A stretch of 64,000 bases of DNA, from positions 114,226 through 178,225 of the forward strand of contig NZ_AUFE01000009.1 of the NCBI RefSeq assembly GCF_000426345.1. The letters run 5' to 3'. Below are positions 55,476 through 63,105 of the stretch, in pieces (position 1 is the stretch's first letter; each line of letters opens with the position of its first letter). Position numbers and translations under genes: made by a program. The notes beneath the pieces were generated by a model, which had not been told where the DNA came from, searched no databases, and saw nothing but the letters and a program-made list of their open reading frames with translations. Source of the DNA: Cupriavidus phytohabitans (GTDB taxonomy: Bacteria; Pseudomonadota; Gammaproteobacteria; Burkholderiales; Burkholderiaceae).

Positions 55476-56125
55476 GCCAACGGCACGACGAAATCGCCTG
55501 GTCGAACTGGCTTGCGCAGTTCAGGGACGGCAGCAACCTCGAGGCACTGGTTAAGGCCCTGTTAAAGCCGGCAGCGGGAATTCAGGACGCGTTGCGCGAA
55601 TTGCGCGACCGGCGGTCACTGGGCACTGCCTGTGGCGTCCAGCTGGATGGTATCGGCACCATCGTGGTGTTGGATCGTCCGAAAGCCTACGTACCGTCCT
55701 ATCCATACTTTGGCTTCGAGGGCGATCCCGATGCGCAGGGCTTCAATCAGGCACCGTTCTGGAATGAGGGAGCCCCGGGCGCGACACGGGAGTTGCGAGG
55801 CATATCCGATGTCCTGTATCGGCGGCTCCTCAAATGGAAGATCGCCATCAACAACGGGCATGGCACGGCACCGGAGATTGCTGCATCGCTGAAGGCCATC
55901 TTCGGCGCATCGCGCGTGATTGTCTCCGACGCTGGCAACGCGAAGATTCGAATCTGGATGGATGTATCGCCGGTCGGCCTGAAGGGGATTGACGTTCGAC
56001 TCTATGTGCCGAAGGCGGCTGGCGTCGGTCTGGAATCCATGTCGGGCAGTAAGCCAAAACCCTTTGGGTTCAGGAGTCAGGGGTTCTGGGGCTTTGGGGA
56101 AGGGGTCTTCGCAAGGGAGTTCTGA
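55466..56125 (+). CDS. Tail protein (DUF2612)
   Basis: This 219-residue protein begins MDLSQRHDEIAWSNWLAQFRDGSNLEALVKALLKPAAGIQDALRELRDRRSLGTACGVQLDGIGTIVVLDRP and contains LYRRLLKWKIAINNGHGTAPEIAASLKAIFGASRVIV. This is the DUF2612 / gpI-like pattern that connects the baseplate to fibres. It lies between J and the first fibre gene, as expected. Its C-terminus (PFGFRSQGFWGFGEG) is Phe/Gly-rich. Confidence 0.82.
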   Translation: MDLSQRHDEIAWSNWLAQFRDGSNLEALVKALLKPAAGIQDALRELRDRRSLGTACGVQLDGIGTIVVLDRPKAYVPSYPYFGFEGDPDAQGFNQAPFWNEGAPGATRELRGISDVLYRRLLKWKIAINNGHGTAPEIAASLKAIFGASRVIVSDAGNAKIRIWMDVSPVGLKGIDVRLYVPKAAGVGLESMSGSKPKPFGFRSQGFWGFGEGVFAREF

Positions 56126-56127
56126 GC

Positions 56128-56853
56128 ATGGCGAGCATTGATTTTTTCAACGATTTTGAGACTGTCTGGGCAACCAACGGCGCTATCGTGCCTCTCGACT
56201 CGCGCGATTATCAAGAGGGGTGGGCGTTTATTGGCGAGGTACCTCCAGAACTCGAGCAGTTCAATCGGCTTCAGCAGATTGTGGACCAGCGTACCGCGTG
56301 GCTCTACAAGCAGATGAAGGAGCTTGCCCGCGCGTTTGGATACTCGATCGACGCGGAAAGCATTAACGCGCTCACAAGCGCTTTTGCCAAGATCCCCGTC
56401 CAGGTGAACGCCGACTGGAACGCCACCAGTGGGGCGGCCAAGATTCTCAACAAGCCAATCCTTGCCACGGTTGCTATCAGCGGCAGCTACAACGACCTTG
56501 ATGGGAAACCCAATCTGGCTGCGGTGGCCACCTCCGGTAGTTACAACGACCTCTCTGGGAAGCCCGCAATTCCGGCGCCTCAAGTCAATGCGGATTGGAA
56601 TGCAACCAGCGGAGTTGCTGCGATTCTCAACAAGCCGGACCTATCTGCTGGATGGACTTCGGCCACGCTGAATCCCATGGTGTTGGGTGGACTAGGGAAC
56701 TTCATCATCGTGGCCAACATTCTGGCGCCGGGTGCTTACATCGCTAATCCACAAGTCCGTTGGAACGGCCCAGTCCTGCCTGGAACCTGGATGGGGTGCG
56801 GTAACTATTCCAGCGGCGGGGACAAGCTCTCATTGGTGGTTAGGGTGGCCTGA
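56128..56853 (+). CDS. Short tail fibre or fibre-attachment protein with shared repeat
   Basis: This 241-residue protein has an N-terminal baseplate-binding region (MASIDFFNDFETVWATNGAIVPLDSRDYQEGWAFIGEVPPELEQFNRLQQIVDQRTAWLYKQMKEL). Residues about 92-180 hold about one and a half copies of a 42-residue repeat (NADWNATSG, then ILNKP, ATSGSYNDL and GKPAIP). A short C-terminal domain follows. The same repeat forms the shaft of the larger fibre gene 430 bases downstream. Confidence 0.75.
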   Translation: MASIDFFNDFETVWATNGAIVPLDSRDYQEGWAFIGEVPPELEQFNRLQQIVDQRTAWLYKQMKELARAFGYSIDAESINALTSAFAKIPVQVNADWNATSGAAKILNKPILATVAISGSYNDLDGKPNLAAVATSGSYNDLSGKPAIPAPQVNADWNATSGVAAILNKPDLSAGWTSATLNPMVLGGLGNFIIVANILAPGAYIANPQVRWNGPVLPGTWMGCGNYSSGGDKLSLVVRVA

Positions 56854-57287
56854 TGAAATACGAAGACGTAAAGGATCCGATCTACGGATCGGCAGATGGG
56901 ACTGTCATCTTTTGTCGTGTCAAGTTTGATGGGATGCGGGACTACGTTCCATTTGGCGCTGCGGCCCACGATTGCACTGAGCATGGACGTCGAATCCATG
57001 CTGAATTGATGGGCGGAAAGTACGGCTCGATTGCCTCCTACGCGGAGCATCTGGCAACTCGGCAGGATGAACTCGATGCGATGGCGAGGTCGCGGCGAGA
57101 TGCTCTCCTGCGCGAATCCGATTGGGTGATGCTGCGATCGATGGAATCAGGGCAACCAGTGCCGGGCGAATGGCTTGCCTACCGCCAGGCACTTCGTGAT
57201 GCGCCTATGCAGGCCGGTTGGCCGATGAGCGTCGTGTGGCCGATGTCACTCGAGGCGCAATCTGAGACGCAAGGATTTGATCAATGA
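56853..57287 (+). CDS. Tail fibre-associated protein (chaperone-like)
   Basis: This 144-residue protein begins KYEDVKDPIYGSADGTVIFCRVKFDGMRDYVPFGAAAHDCTEHGRRIHAELMGG. Its C-terminal part, EWLAYRQALRDAPMQAGWPMSVVWP, resembles the WxxYRxALRD-x-x-x-Q-x-G(F/W)P-x-x-V-x-WP motif of tail-fibre assembly chaperones. It sits between the two fibre genes and overlaps both slightly. Confidence 0.72.
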   Translation: MKYEDVKDPIYGSADGTVIFCRVKFDGMRDYVPFGAAAHDCTEHGRRIHAELMGGKYGSIASYAEHLATRQDELDAMARSRRDALLRESDWVMLRSMESGQPVPGEWLAYRQALRDAPMQAGWPMSVVWPMSLEAQSETQGFDQ

Positions 57288-58975
57288 AATCGAGCCAGTT
57301 GCCAAAGCTCATGCCGGTGCCCTTCGCATCGGGTGGGTCAAAGAACGATATCCCGGAGACAGCACAGTCGGACAAGCCGGGAGCGGCGTCACTGGAATCC
57401 GGGTTCCCCGATATCACGATGACCAGCGCATTGCTGGGCGGCGTACCGCCGGATGGGAAGGACATGAACGGCGTGTTGTACCTGCTGTCGCTGACAGCAC
57501 GCTGGATTCAGCTCGGCGGCGGCTTTCCATACAACAAGTCATTCGCCGATGACTCCGGGGTGAACGGATATCCCAAGGGCGCAATGCTGCTCTCATCGGA
57601 TGGCACGCGATACTGGGTTAACCAGGCAGATGACAATACCACTGACCCGGAGGCGCCGGACGAATCGGCACGGAACTGGGTACTGCTCAACGCGGACTGG
57701 AATGCCAACTCTGGCCCGGGGCAGATCCTAAACCGGCCCAATCTCGCCGCTGTCGCTACGTCAGGTAGCTACGATGACCTCGTAGACAAGCCTGCCATTC
57801 CGGCTGCTCAGGTCAATGCTGACTGGAATGCGACCAGCGGAATAGCCAGGATTCTGAACAAGCCCTCGCTCGCCGCAGTCGCAACTTCAGGCAGTTACGC
57901 CGACCTGACTGGGAAGCCTGCCATCCCGGCTGCTCAGGTCAATGCTGATTGGAATGCCGCCAGCGGTGTCGCAAGGATCCTAAACCGACCTGACCTGGCG
58001 CCCGTAGCGACTATAGGTCAGCATTCAGCCTTGTCTGACATCAAGGGCGATGGGGATCTTCATATTTCCGAGGAGCAACAGCAGAAGCTCAGGGGGGCAG
58101 TGTTGCTTTCGGAGACTGTCTATTCCGTGGTTGCACAGTCGGTGGCTTTCGAGCCTCAGTCTGCAAACATCAATTGCACGCTAGTTCCGCCGTTGGTTGG
58201 ATCCCCGGTTGTGTTCGACAGTAGTGACGCACTCCCACCCGAGTTGCAGGCGGGCGTGACGTACTTCGTGGTTAAAGTCAAATTCGCCGACGCCTTCGAC
58301 AGCGGCGAGGGCGGCTGGTTCAGGGTGGCAACTCATCCAGGTGGTGTAGCGATCGTTATCACAGCGACTGGAAGTGGCACCCATCTGATCACGAATCCCA
58401 AATGGTTCAAGGCAACGCACAACCCGGAGTGGGTCGAAGCCGAGGTACAGGGTGCCGGCGGTGGAGGAGGGACGTCCACCTTGGGTACTGCAACGGGAGG
58501 TGGAGGGGGAGGCTATTCGAAGCTGCGCTGCTCCGCATTAGCATTGCCTGAGAGCCTCGACATAGTTGTCGGGGCCGGAGGTAAACCTGGCGCTACGGAT
58601 GGAAGTTTTGGGTTTCCTGGTGGCACGACATCGCTCGGTATCGTCGTCTCGGCGACTGGCGGTAAGGGAGGGATCGGTAGCGTGACTAGCAGCATGCTGC
58701 TTGGCGTGCTGGGAGGCGATGGCGTTGGGGGCGACATGAACATTCGCGGCGAAGGTTCTTCGCCAGTCCAAATGACGGCGTACGCGAACTACAGCCGAGG
58801 TGGAGATTCAATGCTCGGCTTTGGGGGGATGGGTGCCATTCGCATAAGCGGCGCCACGCCTGCTCCGCATGGAACGGGTAGGGGGGCGGGTGGCGCTGGA
58901 GGCAATAGCTCGACAGGCGGATTCATGACCGGCCGCGGATCGGACGGTCTGGTGATCCTCAGGGAGTTCATGTAA
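57284..58975 (+). CDS. Tail fibre with 42-residue repeats and glycine-rich tip
   Basis: This 563-residue protein has an N-terminal tail-fibre domain (LPKLMPVPFASGGSKNDIPE, then DITMTSALLGGVPPDGKDMNGVLYLLSLTARWIQLGGGFPYN). Three tandem units follow (NADWN-A-x-SG, ILN-R/K-P, LA-A/P-VAT, KPAIPAAQ) around residues 127-245, then a linker and a C-terminal glycine-rich domain (GAGGGGGTSTLGTATGGGGGGY, then GGKGGIGS and GGAGGNSSTGG). Glycine-rich tips form polyglycine-II-like receptor-binding domains in T4-like adhesins. It is probably the host-range determinant. Confidence 0.85.
   Translation: MKSSQLPKLMPVPFASGGSKNDIPETAQSDKPGAASLESGFPDITMTSALLGGVPPDGKDMNGVLYLLSLTARWIQLGGGFPYNKSFADDSGVNGYPKGAMLLSSDGTRYWVNQADDNTTDPEAPDESARNWVLLNADWNANSGPGQILNRPNLAAVATSGSYDDLVDKPAIPAAQVNADWNATSGIARILNKPSLAAVATSGSYADLTGKPAIPAAQVNADWNAASGVARILNRPDLAPVATIGQHSALSDIKGDGDLHISEEQQQKLRGAVLLSETVYSVVAQSVAFEPQSANINCTLVPPLVGSPVVFDSSDALPPELQAGVTYFVVKVKFADAFDSGEGGWFRVATHPGGVAIVITATGSGTHLITNPKWFKATHNPEWVEAEVQGAGGGGGTSTLGTATGGGGGGYSKLRCSALALPESLDIVVGAGGKPGATDGSFGFPGGTTSLGIVVSATGGKGGIGSVTSSMLLGVLGGDGVGGDMNIRGEGSSPVQMTAYANYSRGGDSMLGFGGMGAIRISGATPAPHGTGRGAGGAGGNSSTGGFMTGRGSDGLVILREFM
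57662..58020 (+). repeat. Tandem 126-bp repeats in the fibre gene
   Basis: Three units encode NADWNA, then ILN-x-P, LA-x-VAT and KPAIPAAQV. The unit boundary beginning AAGCCTGCC recurs exactly 126 bp apart (57788 and 57914) with few mismatches through GGTCAATGCTGA. Related copies lie at about 56400-56640 in the neighbouring fibre gene. Confidence 0.85.
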
Positions 58976-59421
58976 TGACCACGAAGGCGAGAATCGAACA
59001 AGGGCGGGTGGTTGAACTAATGACCGCTGAGCCGTTTCCGGGGTTTCATCCGTCGCTGGTGTGGGTCGATGCATCAGGCGATGTGGAGGTCGGTTGGACG
59101 TATATGAACGGTCAGTTCACGCCGCCGAAGCCGCCCGCCCCAGAAAGTATCGCTGATGCCTACATAGGCGCTTTGCAACAGGTAATGGACTCAACCGCGC
59201 GTAGCCGCGGCTATGACGATATTAAATCGGCCATCACTTACCTGCAGAGCAGCATCCCGAAGTTTGCCGCAGAAGCGAATTCGATGTGCGCGTGGCGCGA
59301 TGCAGTCTGGAGGTATGGTCTCAACGAGATTGCTTACGTGCAGTCTGCTTTCAAGCCATTACCTTCACTGGAGGAATTCGTTTCCGCCATGCCGTCAATC
59401 GAGTGGCCGGAAGGGGTATGA
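58975..59421 (+). CDS. Tail fibre chaperone or accessory protein
   Basis: This 148-residue protein (KARIEQGRVVELMTAEPFPGFHPSLVWVDASGDVEVGWTYMNGQFTPPKPP, then RGYDDIKSAITYLQSSIPKFAAEANSMCAWRDAVWRYGLNEI) has the VxxGW-x-Y-x-x-G-x-F-x-x-P motif common to small proteins encoded after tail fibres. The helical C-terminal half is like the DUF4376 domain. The ATG overlaps the fibre stop (TAATGA). It is expected to aid folding or decorate the fibre. Confidence 0.75.
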   Translation: MTTKARIEQGRVVELMTAEPFPGFHPSLVWVDASGDVEVGWTYMNGQFTPPKPPAPESIADAYIGALQQVMDSTARSRGYDDIKSAITYLQSSIPKFAAEANSMCAWRDAVWRYGLNEIAYVQSAFKPLPSLEEFVSAMPSIEWPEGV

Positions 59422-59500
59422 AGCATCGTTAATGTAGTGGGCCAGGGTGCATGATCGTAAGCGGCCCTGTGCCGGCATTCATTTGCTTTTTGGAGAGTAC

Positions 59501-59884
59501 ATGCCTGAGCCAGTTTCGTCGGCCGGCGCCGCTGTGGTTACCGGGATGGCAAGCGGTCTTGCGCTCGGCGCTATTGTGTCGAAGCCAAATGTCGCGCTGT
59601 TAAGCGGAGTGTTCTGTGGCGCGGTGGTATTCCTGTTGCGCAGCAAAGAGCCCCACTGGATCAAGAAAGCGCTCTATTTCTGCATCTCGCTCGTCGGTGG
59701 ATACGCAATTGCGCCAGACGTGCAGTCGGCAGTTGGCTGGTTGCCCGCTTGGCTGGCAGCGTTCTTCTCGGCTGCCGCGGTGGTGGCGGTCGCCGTCATC
59801 GTGCTGGACTGGTCGGAGAAAGCCATTCCGCAGATCCTCAACCGGCTGGTCGACCGCTTGATTGGAGGAAGCCACCATGAATGA
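59501..59884 (+). CDS. Putative holin
   Basis: This protein is 127 residues from ATG 59501 (GGAGAG upstream; the frame opens at 59447). It has about three membrane segments (AAVVTGMASGLALGAIV; VALLSGVFCGAVVFLL; WLAAFFSAAAVVAVAVIVL) and a charged C-terminus (DRLIGGSHHE). Size, topology and position before endolysin fit a class I holin that opens the inner membrane at lysis. It overlaps the next gene by 8 bases. Confidence 0.72.
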   Translation: MPEPVSSAGAAVVTGMASGLALGAIVSKPNVALLSGVFCGAVVFLLRSKEPHWIKKALYFCISLVGGYAIAPDVQSAVGWLPAWLAAFFSAAAVVAVAVIVLDWSEKAIPQILNRLVDRLIGGSHHE

Positions 59885-60230
59885 GCTGATGTTATACCTG
59901 AACGCAAAAGGAGCGGCGGACATGTGGCTGCTGGTTGCCAACGGCGTCATCTCAACAGCGATCTTCTCGATCCTGCTGTTTGCACGACCCATGACCGAAG
60001 CGCCGATGCAACTGCACGCGCGCCTGGCTCGGTACGCCTTTGTGGCCGTCTATGGCGTACTTGCGGCGCGCATCTTGTGCGGGCTGTATTACACGCCGGT
60101 CGAGCCGACGGAGGTGGCGGTGAACGTCATCGTGCTGTGGCTGGTCTGGATTACACGCGGCGACCTGTCCGTGATTTTGGATGCGGTGCGCATCGTGCTG
60201 GATCGCCGAGCCTGTCGGGCCAGGTCCTGA
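59877..60230 (+). CDS. Second holin-like membrane protein (phage holin family)
   Basis: This protein is 117 residues from ATG 59877 (GGAGG nine bases upstream). Three hydrophobic segments (MWLLVANGVISTAIFSILLFA; ARYAFVAVYGVLAARILCGLYY; VAVNVIVLWLVWI) are followed by a basic tail (RRACRARS). Paired small membrane proteins before endolysin are common and may act as holin and antiholin; which is which cannot be told. A terminator follows directly. Confidence 0.68.
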   Translation: MNELMLYLNAKGAADMWLLVANGVISTAIFSILLFARPMTEAPMQLHARLARYAFVAVYGVLAARILCGLYYTPVEPTEVAVNVIVLWLVWITRGDLSVILDAVRIVLDRRACRARS

Positions 60231-60247
60231 GCACTTCCCCTGTCGTC

Positions 60248-60276
60248 AAAACGGCCACCTTCGGGTGGCCGTTTTG
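60248..60276 (+). terminator. Terminator between holin pair and endolysin
   Basis: AAAACGGCCACC-TTCG-GGTGGCCGTTTT, a perfect 12-bp stem with UUCG loop followed by GCTTT. It may partly terminate late transcription or protect mRNA ends so that endolysin is made at a lower level. Confidence 0.85.
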
Positions 60277-60290
60277 CTTTGGAGCATCAC

Positions 60291-60797
60291 GTGAAGACTT
60301 CTCAGAATGGCCTTGCGGTCATCAAGTATTTCGAGAGCTGCCGGCCGTCAGCGTATCTCGACAGCGCTGGCATCCCGACAATTGGCTGGGGGCATACCGG
60401 ACCGGACGTGCGGCTTGGCATGACGATTACCCGGGACCGGGCGGACGAACTGCTCCTGGCGGATCTGGCTGAGCATGAATGCATTGTCTTGTCAGCTGTG
60501 ACCGTCCAGCTCACGCAGGGACAGTTCGACGCGCTTGTGTCGTTTTGCTTCAACGTTGGGCCAGGAAGGAAGGGCAAGAAAGACGGCTTGGTCACCTTGG
60601 CCAACGGCAATCCGTCAACCCTGCTGCGACGGGTCAATGCAGGTGACTTCGATGGGGCGAAAAGCCAATTCTCCCTTTGGAACAGGTCGGGCGGGGTGCC
60701 GCTGCGAGGCCTGATCCGTCGCCGTGCGGCTGAATGCGCTCTGTTCATCGGTATGAATGGAGCCGACGCCATTGCGATGGGGAGGTCAGCCGCATGA
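60291..60797 (+). CDS. Endolysin, GH24 lysozyme (T4-type muramidase)
   Basis: This protein is 168 residues from GTG 60291, chosen because GGAG lies six bases upstream; the catalytic motif starts soon after. E15, D24 and T30 match the Glu-Asp-Thr catalytic triad of T4 lysozyme in KYFESCRPSAYLDSAGIPTIGWGHT. FDALVSFCFNVG is also conserved. There is no signal-arrest-release helix at the N-terminus, so export depends on the holin. It hydrolyses peptidoglycan between MurNAc and GlcNAc. Confidence 0.93.
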   Translation: MKTSQNGLAVIKYFESCRPSAYLDSAGIPTIGWGHTGPDVRLGMTITRDRADELLLADLAEHECIVLSAVTVQLTQGQFDALVSFCFNVGPGRKGKKDGLVTLANGNPSTLLRRVNAGDFDGAKSQFSLWNRSGGVPLRGLIRRRAAECALFIGMNGADAIAMGRSAA

Positions 60798-61186
60798 TCT
60801 GGAACGCGAACCTCGTTCCGTGGCGCTCAGTTGGAGCGGTGGCGCTGATGGGCGTGCTGGCAGTCGTACTGTTCGCTGCAGGATGGACAGCCAACGGCTG
60901 GCGCAAGGATGCTGAATTTGAGCGTCTGAAGGTAGCTAGTGCCCAGGTTGATCTTGCCGAAGCCAACAGGGCGCTTGAAGACCTGAGCACCGCCGGGCGG
61001 AAGATCCGCGAAGCTGCGGACGACTATGCCGGCATCCAGACCACGTTGAGCGGCAAGCTCGACGCCATTCGGAAGGACCTGAAAAATGCGAAGCCTTTAC
61101 CTGTGGGTTGCCGCCCTGATGATGTCCGCATGCGCAAGCTGTCCGACGCCGTCGACGCAGCCAAGCAAGCCGCTGCCGCTCGATAG
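60794..61186 (+). CDS. Inner-membrane spanin (Rz-like)
   Basis: This protein is 130 residues from ATG 60794 (GGAGG upstream). One N-terminal membrane helix (VGAVALMGVLAVVLFAAGWTANGW) is followed by a long periplasmic coiled coil (EFERLKVASAQVDLAEANRALEDLSTAGRKIREAADDYAGIQTTLSGKLDAIRKDL). With the embedded Rz1 lipoprotein it forms the spanin complex that fuses inner and outer membranes in the last lysis step. Confidence 0.85.
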   Translation: MIWNANLVPWRSVGAVALMGVLAVVLFAAGWTANGWRKDAEFERLKVASAQVDLAEANRALEDLSTAGRKIREAADDYAGIQTTLSGKLDAIRKDLKNAKPLPVGCRPDDVRMRKLSDAVDAAKQAAAAR

Positions 61187-61331
61187 CGCGCTGGCTGCGC
61201 CGTGTGTGGTGCCGGATGCGCCGGCCGTGGCCGACTACGACGTGTGGCAGGACTGGATGGTAACGGTACTGGGCGCCTTGGGTGACTGCGCGGTCCGGCA
61301 TGAGCGAACTGTGCAGGTCTGGCCAAGCTAG
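61086..61331 (+). CDS. Outer-membrane spanin lipoprotein (Rz1-like), overlapping Rz
   Basis: This 81-residue protein is in the +1 frame relative to Rz, starting inside it (ATG 61086). A signal peptide with lipobox MSAC (lipidated C16) is followed by a proline-containing periplasmic part (CPTPSTQPSKPLPLD) and a short domain ending VQVWPS. Overlapping Rz/Rz1 genes are a hallmark of phage spanins. Its TAG stop overlaps the stop codon of the convergent membrane gene by two bases. Confidence 0.82.
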   Translation: MRSLYLWVAALMMSACASCPTPSTQPSKPLPLDSALAAPCVVPDAPAVADYDVWQDWMVTVLGALGDCAVRHERTVQVWPS

Positions 61332-62170
61332 AGGGCAGGTTTTGGAGAGGGTTGCGCCGACGAGCCCGAGGCGCCGGTAGCGGGAGTATTACCGTGCGGA
61401 GAGGAGGTGCTCTGCGACTTACTGGTGGCAGGCTCAGGCGGAATTTCTGCCAGGACGACTGGAGCTTCGTCCTGCTGTTTGACGACTATCACAGAGCCAG
61501 TAGCCCGTTCGTATATGAAATATCGATCACCAACAAAACCGAGAAGCACTGCCGGCTTTTCAGGTGATTCTTGCAGTGGCAAATTGGAGCGCTTCCCATC
61601 CACCTTCATTGGGCCATTCCCTTCTTTCGCCCGCTCAGCATGGAGCTGACCGTGACCGAACGCTGCGCCAAGCAATGCCACCATCATGGTTACCATGAAT
61701 GTCCTTGCGCGCCGTGACGGAAACAACCGACGAAGTGCTGGCGTCTCGGCCGTGAACTGTGCCGCGGCGATGCCACACAGCATGCCCACCACCACCCACT
61801 TCAAGGGTGTTCTTCCAAAGTATGCGATCAAGACGATAGAAGCGTAGTACAGGACGCCGAGCAGGGCCTTGAACCGGTTTAAGAATTTGCCAACGGGCGT
61901 GTCTTTGCCGCCTCCTTCCGGAAACATCTCTTGAGGATGCAAAGCTTCGCCCACGAGCGCGCCAATGATCAATGAGCCCAACGAAACCACTAATGGGTAT
62001 GCCGTGACTTTGAAAATATCAGTCAGCGACATGTAGGGAAGGATATTGATATTGAATGCGCCCCAGTATGCGAGGAGATACAGGCCAGCCAGTGCCACCC
62101 CGTAGACCGTTGCGAGTTTTAGGAGATATGCGGTAGTTGTTGCGGAAGCTTCTGCGGATTGTTCTGACAT
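61328..62170 (-). CDS. Five-helix membrane protein with C-terminal soluble domain (moron candidate)
   Basis: This protein of about 280 residues starts at ATG 62170 (frame open to 62215; neither start has a strong ribosome-binding site). Five hydrophobic helices are visible: YLLKLATVYGVALAGLYLLAYWGAF, VTAYPLVVSLGSLIIGALVG, LLGVLYYASIVLIAYF, LKWVVVGMLCGIAAA and FMVTMMVALLGAAFGHG. A soluble C-terminal domain (VLLGFVGDRYFIYERATGSVIVVKQQDEAPVVLAEI) and a Ser/Pro-rich tail follow. It points against the late operon at its end, where superinfection-exclusion or toxin morons often lie. Family not recognised. Confidence 0.65.
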   Translation of the reverse strand: MSEQSAEASATTTAYLLKLATVYGVALAGLYLLAYWGAFNINILPYMSLTDIFKVTAYPLVVSLGSLIIGALVGEALHPQEMFPEGGGKDTPVGKFLNRFKALLGVLYYASIVLIAYFGRTPLKWVVVGMLCGIAAAQFTAETPALRRLFPSRRARTFMVTMMVALLGAAFGHGQLHAERAKEGNGPMKVDGKRSNLPLQESPEKPAVLLGFVGDRYFIYERATGSVIVVKQQDEAPVVLAEIPPEPATSKSQSTSSPHGNTPATGASGSSAQPSPKPAL

Positions 62171-62239
62171 GGGGCATGCTTGTTGTTGGCTCGTCTGGGA
62201 CGAAGTATGCAGCACAACGGGACTTCATCTGTTTCGACC

Positions 62240-62530
62240 CGATCGACTGAGACTTCAAATCCTTCCCCTTGCCGACCAGCAGGTTGTACACGCGACCGGG
62301 TCTGCGCCACGGTACCACCCCTTCCGACGCGCGCGGGTGTGCAGGCGCTCGAAGTCGCTGCGGTCGATCTCGTCAAGCACATAGGCCTCGCCGTCCAGGA
62401 CGCAGCCGCCGGGCAGGGTGGTGAGCGTCGACCAGTTCGGGAAACCACGTTGTTGCGTGGGCTCCGTTGCGTGACTTCAGCAGCGGCGTCGCTGCCTTTG
62501 GTCGCCAGCAGGCGATAGCCGTCGTACTTT
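62240..62530 (-). pseudogene. Decayed ATP-dependent DNA ligase (LigD-type adenylation domain)
   Basis: Reading leftwards, motif I KYDGYRLLATKGSDAAAEVTQRSP is followed, in changing frames, by CVLDGEAYVLDEIDRSDFERLHTRARRKGWYRGADPVA (motif III region) and then YNLLVGKGKDL (motif IIIa). The lysine of K-x-D-G would be adenylated in a working ligase. Stop codons precede motif I and at least one frameshift occurs near 62300. It is a remnant of an NHEJ-type ligase gene, from the host or an older element. Confidence 0.7.
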
Positions 62531-62715
62531 TATTAGTAGTTCAATCCGTGTTGCATTTGGAGCCAAGCGCGAAGTGCCATGGATTGGGCCGGCAGGAAGG
62601 TGCAATCCCGAAGGAATTTGAAATCGCAAGACGTTGTTGTGCAGGGACTCGCACGCCCCACGCGTCCCCGCACCGGCAAACTGCCCCTTACTGTGACGTG
62701 GCCAGATGAGTGCGG
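62531..62715. other. Degenerate sequence upstream of the ligase remnant
   Basis: No intact gene. On the minus strand it continues upstream of the ligase motif I but contains two stops in the ligase frame (TAA TAA just before KYDG). Confidence 0.35.
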
Positions 62716-62916
62716 CTAGCGACGCTGCGCAAAGCCGTTGATGATCCATGCTGCCGCCAGAAGCGGAATTGAGAAGATGCCAATCATCACTGCTTTGATC
62801 AAAGCATCTACGGCGTCACTGAATACGTTAATCACGAACACGACAGTGGCCAGGATAAGAAATGTGTAGCCGGTCCAGCGTAAAACGGCAGCTGTCCTAC
62901 GCAAGCCTTCGTTCAT
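62716..62916 (-). CDS. Small two-helix membrane protein
   Basis: This protein is 66 residues from ATG 62916 (GGATC about 7 bases upstream). It has two hydrophobic helices (WTGYTFLILATVVFVINVF and VMIGIFSIPLLAAAWIINGFA) with a basic N-terminus and C-terminus. The frame is open further upstream but without membrane character. Possible phage exclusion or host small membrane protein; family unknown. Confidence 0.55.
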   Translation of the reverse strand: MNEGLRRTAAVLRWTGYTFLILATVVFVINVFSDAVDALIKAVMIGIFSIPLLAAAWIINGFAQRR

Positions 62917-63105
62917 ATGCCGATCCGTTACAGGCTCGTGGTTTGCCCATGCCAGCGCGCGCCATTGAAGTCCTTGGCGCATGCGCCTGGGCAATGTTTA
63001 GCTGGTTGCACTCGGGGCTTTCGCCCCTCTCCGCCGCCGTTCGCTAGAAGTGAGTGCCGCGTAGTCAGAAGCCTCGGGTCAGTGCATGATCTCACAATCT
63101 GCTCA

